Below are positions 19,846-29,760 of a stretch of 64,000 bases of DNA, piece after piece. Numbering within the stretch: the first letter of the stretch is position 1; the number at the start of each line of letters is the position of its first letter. Under the pieces are notes generated by a model. It was not told the origin of the DNA, ran no database searches, and saw only the letters and a list, made by a program, of their open reading frames with translations. This DNA comes from Marivita sp. (lineage in GTDB: Bacteria > Pseudomonadota > Alphaproteobacteria > Rhodobacterales > Rhodobacteraceae), in contig NZ_JAIPUS010000003.1 in assembly GCF_020055675.1 (NCBI RefSeq), positions 62,001 to 126,000 of the forward strand, given 5' to 3'. A program made the translations under genes and the position numbers.

Positions 19846-20439
19846 ATGAGACAGATCGCAATGAGCGTTGCTCTGGCTGCCTTGGCCACGGCGGCCGGGG
19901 CGGAAACCGAGGTGGGCATTTCCAAGGATATGCCAACCACCACCGTTGAAACCCGAAACGGTCCGGTCGAGATCGGACGGGTTCAGGACACCGAGAACGA
20001 AGTAACGGGGGAATGGGCCCGTACCTCCCGGCCCTGTCCGGAGTTTTGTATCCAGCCCATCACGCCCGCCGAGGGTGTCAGCACCATCGGAGAGCTGGAA
20101 TTGATCGACCTGTTGCAAGACCCCGATGCGGTGGTCGTGGACAGCCGCACATCGGACTGGTTCGAGGGGGGGACGATCCCGGGCGCGATCAACATCCCCT
20201 ATCCCTATGTCCTGGACGAATTGGGCCAGCTGGGCTGCGAACCGGATTTCGAGGGCTGGGACTGCGCGGGGGCCAAACAGGTTGCACTGTTTTGCAACGG
20301 CATCTGGTGTGGCCAGTCTCCGACCGCGATCCGCAACATGGTCGAGGCGGGGTTTCCCGCAGACAAGATCTCCTATTATCGCGGCGGGATGCAGGTCTGG
20401 CGGCTGCTTGGGCTGACAGTGACGGGCGGCGGCAGCTAG
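19846..20439 (+). CDS. Secreted rhodanese-domain protein
   Basis: Signal peptide; DAVVVDSRTSDWFEGGTIPGAINIPY; active-site-like CNGIWCGQS. Confidence 0.85.
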   Translation: MRQIAMSVALAALATAAGAETEVGISKDMPTTTVETRNGPVEIGRVQDTENEVTGEWARTSRPCPEFCIQPITPAEGVSTIGELELIDLLQDPDAVVVDSRTSDWFEGGTIPGAINIPYPYVLDELGQLGCEPDFEGWDCAGAKQVALFCNGIWCGQSPTAIRNMVEAGFPADKISYYRGGMQVWRLLGLTVTGGGS

Positions 20440-20508
20440 CGGCCGCGGTTTGTCTTTCTGCATCCAGCGCTAACTTTAGTGCCACAGCACAACAAAAAGG
20501 AGATCCTC

Positions 20509-21252
20509 ATGTTCAAACCGTTTCTGGCCACGCTTGCCCTGACCGCGACTGCCGCACAGGCCGAGATGTCCGCCGAGTACCACAGCTACACCGTCGGTGA
20601 CCGGGAGTATGAAGGGTACGTCGCCACCAACACGGCGATCACGCCGAAGGGCACCGTTCTGATCGTACATGACTGGGACGGGATGACCGATTACGAGGAA
20701 CGCCGCGCCGAAATGCTGGCAGCCCTAGGCTACACCGCCTTTGCAATCGACGTCTATGGCGCGGAGGAGACCCCGCAAAGCGTCGATGAATATCGTGCCC
20801 TGTCCGGCGCGATGTACAGCGACCGCGAGGAATTCCGGGCGCGGCTGATGGGGGCGATCGAAGAGGCCGCGAACATCACCGGGGCCACCGATACCCATGT
20901 CATGATGGGCTATTGCTTTGGCGGCGCGGCGGTGCTCGAGGCGGCGCGCGCAGGGGCGGACCTTGATGGCTTCGTGAGCTTTCACGGCGGTCTGGGCACA
21001 CCCGAGGGGCAGGATTACTCTGCTGCCACCGCGCCGATCATGATGTTCCATGGCTCCGCGGATCCGGTGTCCGGGATGGCTGACCTTGCGGCGCTGCTGG
21101 ATGAATTGCAGGCTGCGGGTGTGACCCACGGGGCAGAGGTGTTCGGCGGTGCCCGCCACAGCTTCACGGTGTTCGGTTCGAACGATTACGACCTCGCTGC
21201 GGATCAGGGCAGTTGGCAAGGGCTTCTGGACTTCCTTGACGAGCAAACATGA
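20509..21252 (+). CDS. Dienelactone hydrolase-family protein, exported
   Basis: Signal peptide MFKPFLATLALTATAAQAEM; MMGYCFGGAAVLE nucleophile elbow; ARHSFTVFGS. Confidence 0.9.
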   Translation: MFKPFLATLALTATAAQAEMSAEYHSYTVGDREYEGYVATNTAITPKGTVLIVHDWDGMTDYEERRAEMLAALGYTAFAIDVYGAEETPQSVDEYRALSGAMYSDREEFRARLMGAIEEAANITGATDTHVMMGYCFGGAAVLEAARAGADLDGFVSFHGGLGTPEGQDYSAATAPIMMFHGSADPVSGMADLAALLDELQAAGVTHGAEVFGGARHSFTVFGSNDYDLAADQGSWQGLLDFLDEQT

Positions 21253-21791
21253 TCCATCGGGCTGTCCTGCTCCTCGCTCTGCTTTGGCCCGGGCTGGTTT
21301 GGGCCAACGATTGGGACGCGCTGGATACCCCCGGCGCGTTCGCAATCATGAGACATGCGCTGGCCCCCGGTACCGGTGATCCGGCGCGTTTTGCGCTGGG
21401 CGATTGCAGCACCCAGCGCAATCTGAACGATAGGGGCCGGGCACAGGCAGAGCGGCTCGGTGCCGCCTTTCGCGACCGTGGTCACGCGTTTGATGTGGTG
21501 TTGACCAGCCAATGGTGCCGGAGCCGGGATACCGCCACGCTTTTGTCGCTGGCTCCGGTAGAAGACACGCCCGCATTCAATTCCTTTTTCCGCGATTTCG
21601 CGGCACGCGACAGTCGAACGGACGCGGCGTTGGAACTGTTGGAAAATCAGCAGGGGCGCCCCTTTGTCGTAAGTCACCAGGTCAATATTCGCGCGCTTAC
21701 CGGGACCACGACACGGTCGGGCGAAGTGTTGGTCGTGCGTCATGCCGGTGATGGTCTTGATGTGCTCGGATCCATCCTGATCGATCCATGA
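21249..21791 (+). CDS. Histidine phosphatase-family protein
   Basis: AFAIMRHALAPGTGDP with RH motif; VVLTSQWCRSRDTA. Confidence 0.85.
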   Translation: MIHRAVLLLALLWPGLVWANDWDALDTPGAFAIMRHALAPGTGDPARFALGDCSTQRNLNDRGRAQAERLGAAFRDRGHAFDVVLTSQWCRSRDTATLLSLAPVEDTPAFNSFFRDFAARDSRTDAALELLENQQGRPFVVSHQVNIRALTGTTTRSGEVLVVRHAGDGLDVLGSILIDP

Positions 21792-21839
21792 AGCTGACCG
21801 CCGTTGCGACCAGCCGATGCCGACGCTAAACGGGGCGGC

Positions 21840-22562
21840 ATGAACAAGACAAAGACAAAGCACCCCTCCGGCGCACCATGGCGAAATTTCTATGGCCGGT
21901 TCAAGGGCAAGGGCCTGCGCAAGTCGCAGGAGGCCTATCTGACCGAGGATCTGGCCAGGCTCAGCCCCGGACCGGTGACATGGGAAGACAACCCGGATCG
22001 CGCGCCTCTCAAGCTGGACGCGATGTTCGGAGACAAGCCTGTCTGGCTCGAAATCGGCTTCGGAGCCGGCGAACATCTTGTGCACCAGGCGCAGCGTTAC
22101 CCCGATGTCGGGATTATCGGCTGCGAGCCGTATATCAACGGCGTTGCCATGCTCCTGCGCAAGATCCGCGATGCCGATGTCAGCAACCTGCGGGTCTTTC
22201 CCGGCGATGTGCGCAACATGTTCGACGTTCTGCCCGGTGGGTCGATCGAGAAGGCGTTCCTGCTCTATCCCGATCCATGGCCGAAAAAGCGGCATCATCG
22301 CAGGCGGTTTGTCACACAGGACCATCTTGCCCCGCTTTACACCGTGCTGGCACCGGGGGCCGAATTCCGCGTTGCCACCGATATTCCAGACTACGTCCGC
22401 CAAACCCTGATCGAAGTGCCGAAAGCCGGGTTCGAATGGCTGGCCGAACGGCCCGGTGACTGGCGCCACCCTTGGGAGGACTGGTATTCCACCCGCTACG
22501 AGATGAAAGCGCTGCGCGAAGGGCGCATGCCGCATTACATGACCTTTCGAAAGCCGGACTGA
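21840..22562 (+). CDS. trmB: tRNA (guanine-N7)-methyltransferase TrmB
   Basis: [47 protein letters not shown]. Confidence 0.96.
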   Translation: MNKTKTKHPSGAPWRNFYGRFKGKGLRKSQEAYLTEDLARLSPGPVTWEDNPDRAPLKLDAMFGDKPVWLEIGFGAGEHLVHQAQRYPDVGIIGCEPYINGVAMLLRKIRDADVSNLRVFPGDVRNMFDVLPGGSIEKAFLLYPDPWPKKRHHRRRFVTQDHLAPLYTVLAPGAEFRVATDIPDYVRQTLIEVPKAGFEWLAERPGDWRHPWEDWYSTRYEMKALREGRMPHYMTFRKPD

Positions 22563-23185
22563 TGCAACCTTTCACGATCGCCATCGACGGACCAGCTGCG
22601 GCTGGCAAGGGCACGATCAGCAAGGCGGTCGCGACGCATTTCGACCTGGCGCATCTGGACACCGGGCTGCTTTACCGCGCGGTTGGGGCACGGATGCTGA
22701 CCGGGGAAGATCCGATCGCTGCCGCGCATGCCCTTGTGGCCGAAGACCTTGGCACGCCGGCCCTGCGCACCGCCGAAACGGCCCAGGCGGCCTCCAAGGT
22801 GGCGGTGATCCCGGAGGTGCGCGCGGCGCTGCTGGATTTTCAGCGCGCTTTTGCGCGGCGCTCTGGCGGGGCGGTTCTTGATGGGCGCGACATCGGCACG
22901 GTGATCTGTCCGCAGGCCGAGGTCAAACTGTTCGTGACCGCAAGCGCCGAAGTCCGGGCGCAGAGGCGCTTCGAGGAACTTCGGGACCGGGGTTACGACA
23001 CGGAATTCGCGACGGTGCTTGCAGAGGTGAAAGCGCGGGATGACCGCGACATGAACCGCAGTGATGCCCCGCTGCGCCCGGCCGAGGACGCGGTGGTCGT
23101 GGACACATCGGACCTGACCATTGCGCAAGCCGTGGCGCAGACGGTGGACGTGATCGAAGCGGCCCGACAACGCAGGCCGCGATGA
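22562..23185 (+). CDS. cmk: Cytidylate kinase
   Basis: [55 protein letters not shown]; overlaps trmB stop. Confidence 0.96.
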   Translation: MQPFTIAIDGPAAAGKGTISKAVATHFDLAHLDTGLLYRAVGARMLTGEDPIAAAHALVAEDLGTPALRTAETAQAASKVAVIPEVRAALLDFQRAFARRSGGAVLDGRDIGTVICPQAEVKLFVTASAEVRAQRRFEELRDRGYDTEFATVLAEVKARDDRDMNRSDAPLRPAEDAVVVDTSDLTIAQAVAQTVDVIEAARQRRPR

Positions 23186-23250
23186 TGCAGACAGTCGCCC
23201 CGTATCGCTCCGGCGGCAGACCCTGAAGGACACATGCGCGGTGTAAACAC

Positions 23251-23279
23251 TTGCCTTGCTGCCCGGGTTCTGGTAATTC
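23251..23279 (+). promoter_or_regulatory. Candidate sigma70-type promoter for rpsA
   Basis: TTGCCT - 17 nt - TAATTC, in the cmk-rpsA intergenic region. Confidence 0.45.
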
Positions 23280-23464
23280 CCGCGCGTCGCAGAGGGCAAA
23301 CATAGCCGCAAGACATTGATCGAGCAGGGGTCGGCACTTACCGGCCCTCTTTGTTTTGTGAATGCCCTGACCAAATTCGTTCGCCACAAGTGCGGGCATC
23401 ACCCCAGACCGGCGGAGACAACCGCGCGGCCAGAAAAATGATACGTAAAGGAAAAAGACGCCAC

Positions 23465-25147
23465 ATGGCTCATAACGCATCTATGGAAGAATTCGAAGCG
23501 CTGTTGAACGAAAGCTTCGAAATGGACACACCGGACGAAGGGTCCGTTGTCAAAGGCAAGGTCATCGCTGTCGAGGCGGGCCAGGCCATCATCGACGTCG
23601 GCTACAAGATGGAAGGCCGCGTCGATCTCAAGGAATTTGCAAACCCTGGCGAAGCGCCCGACATTTCTGTCGGTGATGAGGTCGAGGTTTTCTTGCGCTC
23701 TGCGGAAAACGCGCGCGGCGAAGCGGTCATTTCCCGCGAAATGGCGCGGCGCGAAGAAGCATGGGATCGTCTCGAAAAGGCCTATGCCGACGACGCCCGC
23801 GTCGAAGGTGCGATCTTTGGCCGGGTCAAGGGCGGCTTTACCGTCGATCTTGGCGGGGCCGTGGCCTTCCTGCCCGGCAGCCAGGTCGATGTGCGCCCGG
23901 TGCGCGATGCCGGCCCGCTGATGGGTCTCAAGCAGCCGTTCCAGATCCTCAAGATGGACCGTCGCCGCGGCAACATCGTTGTCTCGCGCCGCGCGATCCT
24001 CGAAGAGAGCCGCGCCGAACAGCGCGCCGAGGTCATTGGCAACCTGTCCGAAGGTCAGGCCGTCGACGGTGTTGTCAAGAACATCACCGAATACGGGGCC
24101 TTCGTGGACCTTGGCGGTGTTGACGGTCTGCTGCACGTGACCGACATGGCATGGCGCCGGGTGAACCACCCGTCGGAAATCCTCGCCATCGGCGAGACGG
24201 TCAAGGTTCAGGTCATCAAGATCAACAAGGAAACCCACCGCATCAGCCTTGGCATGAAGCAGCTTCAGGAAGACCCGTGGGATCTGGTCGCAGCGAAGTA
24301 TCCGCTGGAATCCGTGCATACGGGCCGCGTGACCAACATCACCGATTACGGTGCCTTCGTTGAGCTGGAACCCGGTGTCGAGGGCCTTGTCCACGTCTCG
24401 GAGATGAGCTGGACCAAGAAGAACGTCCATCCCGGCAAGATCGTGTCCACCTCGCAAGAGGTCGAGGTCATGGTGCTGGAGATCGACAGCGCCAAGCGCC
24501 GCGTGTCGCTGGGTCTCAAGCAGACCATGCGCAACCCGTGGGAAGTGTTTGCAGAAACACACCCCGAGGGCAAAGAAGTCGAAGGCGAAGTCAAGAACAT
24601 CACCGAATTCGGTCTGTTTGTTGGCCTCGAAGGCGACATCGACGGCATGGTTCACCTGTCCGACCTGTCATGGGACGAACGTGGCGAAGACGCGATCCAG
24701 AACTACCGCAAGGGCGACATGGTTCAGGCCGTTGTCACCGAAGTGGATGTTGAGAAAGAGCGGATTTCGCTGTCGGTCAAGGCGCTGGGCGGCGACAAGT
24801 TCGCCGAGGCCGTCGGTGGCACGAAGCGCGGCTCGATTATCACCGTGCAGGTGACCGCGATCGAGGATGGCGGCATCGAGGTGGAGTACGAGGGCATGAA
24901 GTCCTTCATCCGCCGGTCGGACCTGAGCCGCGACCGGGCCGAACAGCGCCCCGAGCGCTTCAGTGTCGGTGACAAGGTCGATGTGCGCGTGACCAACGTG
25001 GACAGCAAGACCCGCCGCCTGGGCCTGTCGATCAAGGCGCGCGAAATCGCCGAAGAGAAGGAAGCGGTTCAGCAGTACGGATCCTCCGATTCGGGCGCAT
25101 CGCTGGGCGACATCCTTGGTGCGGCGTTGAAAAGCGACGACGACTGA
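23465..25147 (+). CDS. rpsA: 30S ribosomal protein S1
   Basis: Repeated S1 domains (e.g. VVKNITEYGAFVDLGGVDGLLHVTDMAW). Confidence 0.98.
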   Translation: MAHNASMEEFEALLNESFEMDTPDEGSVVKGKVIAVEAGQAIIDVGYKMEGRVDLKEFANPGEAPDISVGDEVEVFLRSAENARGEAVISREMARREEAWDRLEKAYADDARVEGAIFGRVKGGFTVDLGGAVAFLPGSQVDVRPVRDAGPLMGLKQPFQILKMDRRRGNIVVSRRAILEESRAEQRAEVIGNLSEGQAVDGVVKNITEYGAFVDLGGVDGLLHVTDMAWRRVNHPSEILAIGETVKVQVIKINKETHRISLGMKQLQEDPWDLVAAKYPLESVHTGRVTNITDYGAFVELEPGVEGLVHVSEMSWTKKNVHPGKIVSTSQEVEVMVLEIDSAKRRVSLGLKQTMRNPWEVFAETHPEGKEVEGEVKNITEFGLFVGLEGDIDGMVHLSDLSWDERGEDAIQNYRKGDMVQAVVTEVDVEKERISLSVKALGGDKFAEAVGGTKRGSIITVQVTAIEDGGIEVEYEGMKSFIRRSDLSRDRAEQRPERFSVGDKVDVRVTNVDSKTRRLGLSIKAREIAEEKEAVQQYGSSDSGASLGDILGAALKSDDD

Positions 25148-25173
25148 TCGCGATCTGTCGGATACGAAAATCA

Positions 25174-25207
25174 AACCCCCGCATCGCAGGATGCGGGGGT
25201 TTTTTTA
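25174..25207 (+). terminator. Rho-independent terminator after rpsA
   Basis: AACCCCCGCATC-GCAG-GATGCGGGGGTTTTTTT perfect hairpin plus T-tract. Confidence 0.95.
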
Positions 25208-25315
25208 TCGGGTGATACGAGAACGCATTGCCTGTTTGCGGTGACGAAGACAGGAGAGACCAGCCCCCGGAAGCCTTCGAAGCCGCAGGATATTTGAAAA
25301 CCGGAGAAGCCGGCG

Positions 25316-26155
25316 TCAGGCGACGATGGTGCGCCGGCCAAGCATCGCGCGCGCCTGCTGCCATGTGGCGACGGGGCGGTCATATTTCTCGCACAGCTCG
25401 ACCGCGCGGTTGACCAGCGCCGCGTTGGACGGGGCTAGCGTATCGCGGTCGAGCCGGACATTGTCCTCCAACCCAGTGCGTGCATGGCCGCCAGACGAGA
25501 TTGCCCAGTCATTCAGAACGATCTGGTTCGCCCCGATACCGGCGGCACACCACGGCGCGTCGTTGCCAAACAGGCGCTTGACGGTGTGGACATAGAAATC
25601 GAACACCTCGCGATCGACCGGCATCGCGTTCTTCACGCCCATCACGAATTGCACGTAAGGCGTGTCCGTGATTTCGCCTGCCTTGTGCATCGCGGCGGCG
25701 CGGAAGATATGCGACAGGTCGAAGGCTTCGATCTCGGGCTTGATGCCGTAGGTCCTCATCTCCGAGGCGAGCCACGCCACGAGGTCGGGCGGGTTCTCGT
25801 AGACGCGGGTCGGAAAGTTGTTCGACCCGACGGACAACGACGCCATGTCCGGCCCGAGCGGCAGCATGCCGCCGCGCGCCCTGCCGGCGCCCGATCGTCC
25901 ACCCGTCGACAATTGGACGATCATGCCCGGACAGTGCTTTTCCACGCCGTCCTTGAGCCGCGCGAACCGGTCCGGATCCGAACTTGGCGTTTCATCATCG
26001 TTGCGCACATGGGCATGCATGATCGTGGCCCCGGCCTCGAACGCTGCATGGGTGCTTTCGATCTGTTCCGATGCCGTGACGGGCACGGCGGGATTGTCGG
26101 CCTTGGTCGGCAGCGACCCGGTGATGGCGACGCAGATGATGCAGGGCGTGGGCAT
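25316..26155 (-). CDS. BKACE family (DUF849; 3-keto-5-aminohexanoate cleavage-like) protein
   Basis: CIICVAITGSLPTKADNPAVPVTASEQIESTHAAFEAGATIMHAHVRND typical BKACE N-terminus. Confidence 0.92.
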   Translation of the reverse strand: MPTPCIICVAITGSLPTKADNPAVPVTASEQIESTHAAFEAGATIMHAHVRNDDETPSSDPDRFARLKDGVEKHCPGMIVQLSTGGRSGAGRARGGMLPLGPDMASLSVGSNNFPTRVYENPPDLVAWLASEMRTYGIKPEIEAFDLSHIFRAAAMHKAGEITDTPYVQFVMGVKNAMPVDREVFDFYVHTVKRLFGNDAPWCAAGIGANQIVLNDWAISSGGHARTGLEDNVRLDRDTLAPSNAALVNRAVELCEKYDRPVATWQQARAMLGRRTIVA

Positions 26156-26355
26156 GTGATCAAGCTGTCCTTGTGGTCCGGTGGCCGGCAGTTTGGCAGG
26201 AAACGCCAAGGTGTCAAACCAGTTGCCGACAGGTCCGGCCCCTTGGGTGCATGGCGGCGATCCGCAGGCAAGGGCGGGGTCGCAGGATGCCGCATTGCGC
26301 GGGCGCCGGCTTGGCTGCACACTCTTGCAAAACGCAGAATGAGGTGGGCAGAGCG

Positions 26356-27480
26356 ATGCAGATGAACCGACGCATTTTCGGGTTGGGGCTCATTGGCCTT
26401 GGCCTATCCGCCTGTTCGCGCAGCGGACCCGGCCCGTCCGGCACGGCAACAGGTTTGCCCGCCAATTTGCGGCCTGTGCCGAACGGCGCCTATGACAACT
26501 GGGTGGCCGCGTTTCAGGGGCGCGCCGCGGCGCAGGGGATTTCCCGATCCACGCTTGTGGCGGCATTCCGGGGCACCGGATACCTGCCCGGCGTTGTCAC
26601 GCGCGACCGCAACCAGACCGAATTCACGCGCAGCCTTGAGGATTATCTGTCCATCGCGGCCTCGGACGAGCGGGTCCGGAAGGGCCGCGCCGCCTTTGAC
26701 CGCCACCGTGGCACGCTCAATGCGCTGGAGGAGCGCTACGGCGTCGATGCCCGGATCCTCTGCGCGATATGGGGGCTGGAGAGTTTCTATGGCGAACGAC
26801 GCGGACAGGTGCCGGTGATCTCGGCGACCTCGACGCTGGCGTTTGACGGGCGGCGTGGACGTTTCTTTGAACAGCAATTGATCGCGGCGCTGAAAATTCT
26901 CAAAAATGGCGATATTCCCGCCGCGCAGATGACCGGAAGCTGGGCTGGCGCGATGGGACATACGCAGTTTATTCCGACCTCTTACCTGCAATTCGCCGTC
27001 GACTATACCGGCGATGGGCGGCGCGACATCTGGTCAGATGATCCGACGGATGCACTGGCCTCCGCGGCCGCGTACCTGCAACGCAATGGCTGGACGCGGG
27101 GCCTTGGCTGGGGCAGCGCGTCGCCCAACGGGTCACTGCAGCCGCAGCCCGGGGGACCACGCTTTGCAACCACCTCGAATTTCCGTGTGATCAAGCGCTA
27201 CAACAATTCCGATGCTTATGCGATCGGTGTCGGGCACCTGGCCGACCGGATCGGTGGCGCGGGGCCGCTCCGCGCGCGCTTTCCACCCGATGCCAACGGC
27301 TTGACCAAGGCGGACCGGGTCGCGTTGCAAACGCGTTTGACCGAGCGGGGCTTTGATACGCAAGGCGTGGACGGGGTCATCGGACCGAATACCGAAACCG
27401 CCATCCGCGCCTATCAGAGCAGTCGCGGCCTGCCGGTGACGGGAACGCCGTCGCAGGCGCTGTTGCAAAGCTTGCGTTGA
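26356..27480 (+). CDS. Lytic murein transglycosylase (MltB-like) with C-terminal peptidoglycan-binding domain
   Basis: Lipobox GLGLSACSRS; AIWGLESFYGERRG catalytic Glu; SWAGAMGHTQFIPTSYLQ; C-terminal GFDTQGVDGVIGPNTETAIRAYQ. Confidence 0.94.
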   Translation: MQMNRRIFGLGLIGLGLSACSRSGPGPSGTATGLPANLRPVPNGAYDNWVAAFQGRAAAQGISRSTLVAAFRGTGYLPGVVTRDRNQTEFTRSLEDYLSIAASDERVRKGRAAFDRHRGTLNALEERYGVDARILCAIWGLESFYGERRGQVPVISATSTLAFDGRRGRFFEQQLIAALKILKNGDIPAAQMTGSWAGAMGHTQFIPTSYLQFAVDYTGDGRRDIWSDDPTDALASAAAYLQRNGWTRGLGWGSASPNGSLQPQPGGPRFATTSNFRVIKRYNNSDAYAIGVGHLADRIGGAGPLRARFPPDANGLTKADRVALQTRLTERGFDTQGVDGVIGPNTETAIRAYQSSRGLPVTGTPSQALLQSLR

Positions 27481-27483
27481 GCC

Positions 27484-27933
27484 ATGCTGCGCCTGTTTCG
27501 ATGGGTGCGGTCGACGGTGGTCCTGTTGTGGCTTTGCGCAGCCTTGGCGGTCAGCGTCGTGACCCTTGGCCTGCACGCGCTGACGTTGTCGGCCCAGGTT
27601 GCTGCAGTGTCCGCCAGCGCATCGGCTGCGGCAGTGCGCCACCGCAAGGAAATGGCCCGGGCCGTCGCGCGCGCCAAGGCCAAGGCGCGGTTGCGGCGCC
27701 TGGTCGTGGCCGTGCCGTTCGTCGGTGGCGGGGCCGCGCTGGCCTTCGAGACGCAGGATTTCCGGGCGTGGCAGGACAGCAATCCCGAGGGAACGGTCGG
27801 CGACTATTCCTGCGAGGTGGCGGAGTTGAGCGCCGAGGTTGTGGACGAGGTCTTGCGGGATCTGCCGGACAGCGTGCGACCGTCACGTGACGTGGTTCTG
27901 AACAAATTGCCGGACTGTGCGGAGCTGGAGTGA
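27484..27933 (+). CDS. Uncharacterised Ala/Arg-rich protein with N-terminal membrane segment
   Basis: ORF MLRLFRWVRSTVVLLWLCAALAVSVVTLG... starts right after the transglycosylase stop. Confidence 0.65.
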   Translation: MLRLFRWVRSTVVLLWLCAALAVSVVTLGLHALTLSAQVAAVSASASAAAVRHRKEMARAVARAKAKARLRRLVVAVPFVGGGAALAFETQDFRAWQDSNPEGTVGDYSCEVAELSAEVVDEVLRDLPDSVRPSRDVVLNKLPDCAELE

Positions 27934-28104
27934 CGACGCCTTTTCGAGGGCGCCCAAATTATGTGCAGCAAGGCGAATATAGCCCAATAATCATGCACGC
28001 AGGGCTGGCGTGCGGGTCGAGACGCATCCGACTCATCTCATTTCCTGCCCAGATGCGTAAGCCGGGTTCAAACGGCCCCGCATGACGGACGACAACTGAC
28101 ACCC

Positions 28105-28929
28105 ATGACGCATCTGACCGCTCTGCCAACCTTTCCGCCACGCGCCCACGGCAAGATGCACATTGCCGCCAAGCTGCGCGATGCCGCTGCGTCGGTATTG
28201 GCGGATTTGCATCAGACCGGATCGGCCAAGGTACTTGTGACCCCGGCCCGCGATGCAGTGGAGGGAGTGATACTCAACACCTCCGGCGGGTTGACAGGCG
28301 GGGACACGTTCTCGGTGTCGGCCGAGGCACGGCGCGATGCGCGGCTGCGGCTGACCACCCAGGCGGCGGAGCGCGTGTATCGCACCGCCGATGACAGCAC
28401 GGCGCAGGTGCGCACCCGTCTGGTCGCGGACCGGGGCGCGCGGATTGATTGGCTGCCGCAGGAAACGATCCTGTTCCAGAACGGTGCGTTGTGCCGGTCG
28501 CTTCATGTCAAGATGGCGGATGACGCCCGTGTGTTGATCGTTGAACCAGTGCTGTTCGGACGTCTTGCCATGGGCGAGGTCGTGACCCGGGCGCGGTTCG
28601 CCGATCGTATCTCGATTGACCGGGGCGGCGAGCCCTTGTTCCGCGACGCCAGTGCCCTGAACGGCGATATCGCGACGGCGCTCGATCGTCCGGCACTTGG
28701 CGCTGGTGCGCGTGCGATGGCACTTGTGGTGTTTGCCGCGCCGGAGGCCGAAGCGCACCTGGAACCGATGCGCGCGATGCTGCCGAAAGCGGCAGGCGTG
28801 TCGCTGGTGCAGGACGGTCTGCTGGTCCTGCGCGCGCTGGCGGCGGATGGCCTTGCATTGCGCCGGACCCTGCTCCCTGTTCTGGACAGGCTGAGCGATG
28901 ACACCCTGCCGCGATCCTGGAGACTGTAA
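28105..28929 (+). CDS. ureD: Urease accessory protein UreD
   Basis: LNTSGGLTGGDTFSVSAEARRDARLRLTTQAAERVYR; first gene of the urease cluster. Confidence 0.95.
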   Translation: MTHLTALPTFPPRAHGKMHIAAKLRDAAASVLADLHQTGSAKVLVTPARDAVEGVILNTSGGLTGGDTFSVSAEARRDARLRLTTQAAERVYRTADDSTAQVRTRLVADRGARIDWLPQETILFQNGALCRSLHVKMADDARVLIVEPVLFGRLAMGEVVTRARFADRISIDRGGEPLFRDASALNGDIATALDRPALGAGARAMALVVFAAPEAEAHLEPMRAMLPKAAGVSLVQDGLLVLRALAADGLALRRTLLPVLDRLSDDTLPRSWRL

Positions 28930-28932
28930 GGC

Positions 28933-29235
28933 ATGAATCTGACCCCCCGCGAAAAGGACAAGTTGCTTGTCGCCATGGCCGCCGAAGTGGCGCGCAAACG
29001 GCTGGCCCGTGGCGTGAAGCTGAACCATCCCGAGGCGATTGCGCTGATCACCGATACGGTGGTCGAAGGCGCGCGCGACGGCAGGTCCGTGGCCGACATG
29101 ATGCAGGCCGGGGCGCAGGTGATCACCCGCGACCACTGCATGGAGGGTGTGCCCGAAATGATCCACGAAGTGCAGGTCGAGGCGACGTTCCCAGACGGCA
29201 CCAAGCTCGTGACGGTGCACAATCCGATCCGGTGA
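28933..29235 (+). CDS. ureA: Urease subunit gamma
   Basis: [39 protein letters not shown]. Confidence 0.98.
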   Translation: MNLTPREKDKLLVAMAAEVARKRLARGVKLNHPEAIALITDTVVEGARDGRSVADMMQAGAQVITRDHCMEGVPEMIHEVQVEATFPDGTKLVTVHNPIR

Positions 29236-29271
29236 ATTTGCATGTTTGTCAAAGAGAAGAAGCGAAGAGGT

Positions 29272-29457
29272 ATGACCATGAAAAACTGTTTTGCTTTGGC
29301 TGCGGTGGCATTGACCTGGGCGTCTGCCGCCATGGCACATCCCGGCGCGCATGTGCATCCACATGATGGCGCGCATTGGCTGACGGTGGTTTCCGCGCTT
29401 GGTCTCATCGCCGTGGCCGGCGGGCTTGCCGCCGCGCGCTTGCGGGCGCGCAAATGA
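29272..29457 (+). CDS. Small His-rich exported/membrane protein between ureA and ureB
   Basis: [61 protein letters not shown]; signal peptide, His-rich segment, TM helix; stop overlaps ureB ATG. Confidence 0.75.
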   Translation: MTMKNCFALAAVALTWASAAMAHPGAHVHPHDGAHWLTVVSALGLIAVAGGLAAARLRARK

Positions 29458-29759
29458 TCCCCGGAGAACTGTTCCCGGCGGAAGGCTCGCTGACCCTGAA
29501 CCCCGACCGCAAAGCGATCACGCTGATGGTCGCCAATACCGGTGATCGTCCGGTGCAGGTTGGCAGCCATTATCATTTCGCTGAAGCCAACCCGGCGCTG
29601 GAGTTCGACCGGGATGCGGCGCGCGGGCATCGCCTTGATATCGCACCGGGAACGGCGGTGCGGTTCGAACCGGGACAACGCCGCGAGGTGCAGGTGATCC
29701 CCTTGGTGGGCGCCGGTCGTGTGATCGGTTTCAATCAACAGGTCATGGGAGCGCTTTAG
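29454..29759 (+). CDS. ureB: Urease subunit beta
   Basis: [53 protein letters not shown]. Confidence 0.98.
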   Translation: MIPGELFPAEGSLTLNPDRKAITLMVANTGDRPVQVGSHYHFAEANPALEFDRDAARGHRLDIAPGTAVRFEPGQRREVQVIPLVGAGRVIGFNQQVMGAL

Positions 29760-29760
29760 G

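Noticed and set aside
18775-20463. 562-aa - strand ORF opposite metK and rhodanese genes
   Set aside because: Antisense shadow spanning two confident + strand genes and a riboswitch-linked operon.
23399-24655. 418-aa - strand ORF opposite rpsA
   Set aside because: Antisense shadow of the repetitive S1 domains.
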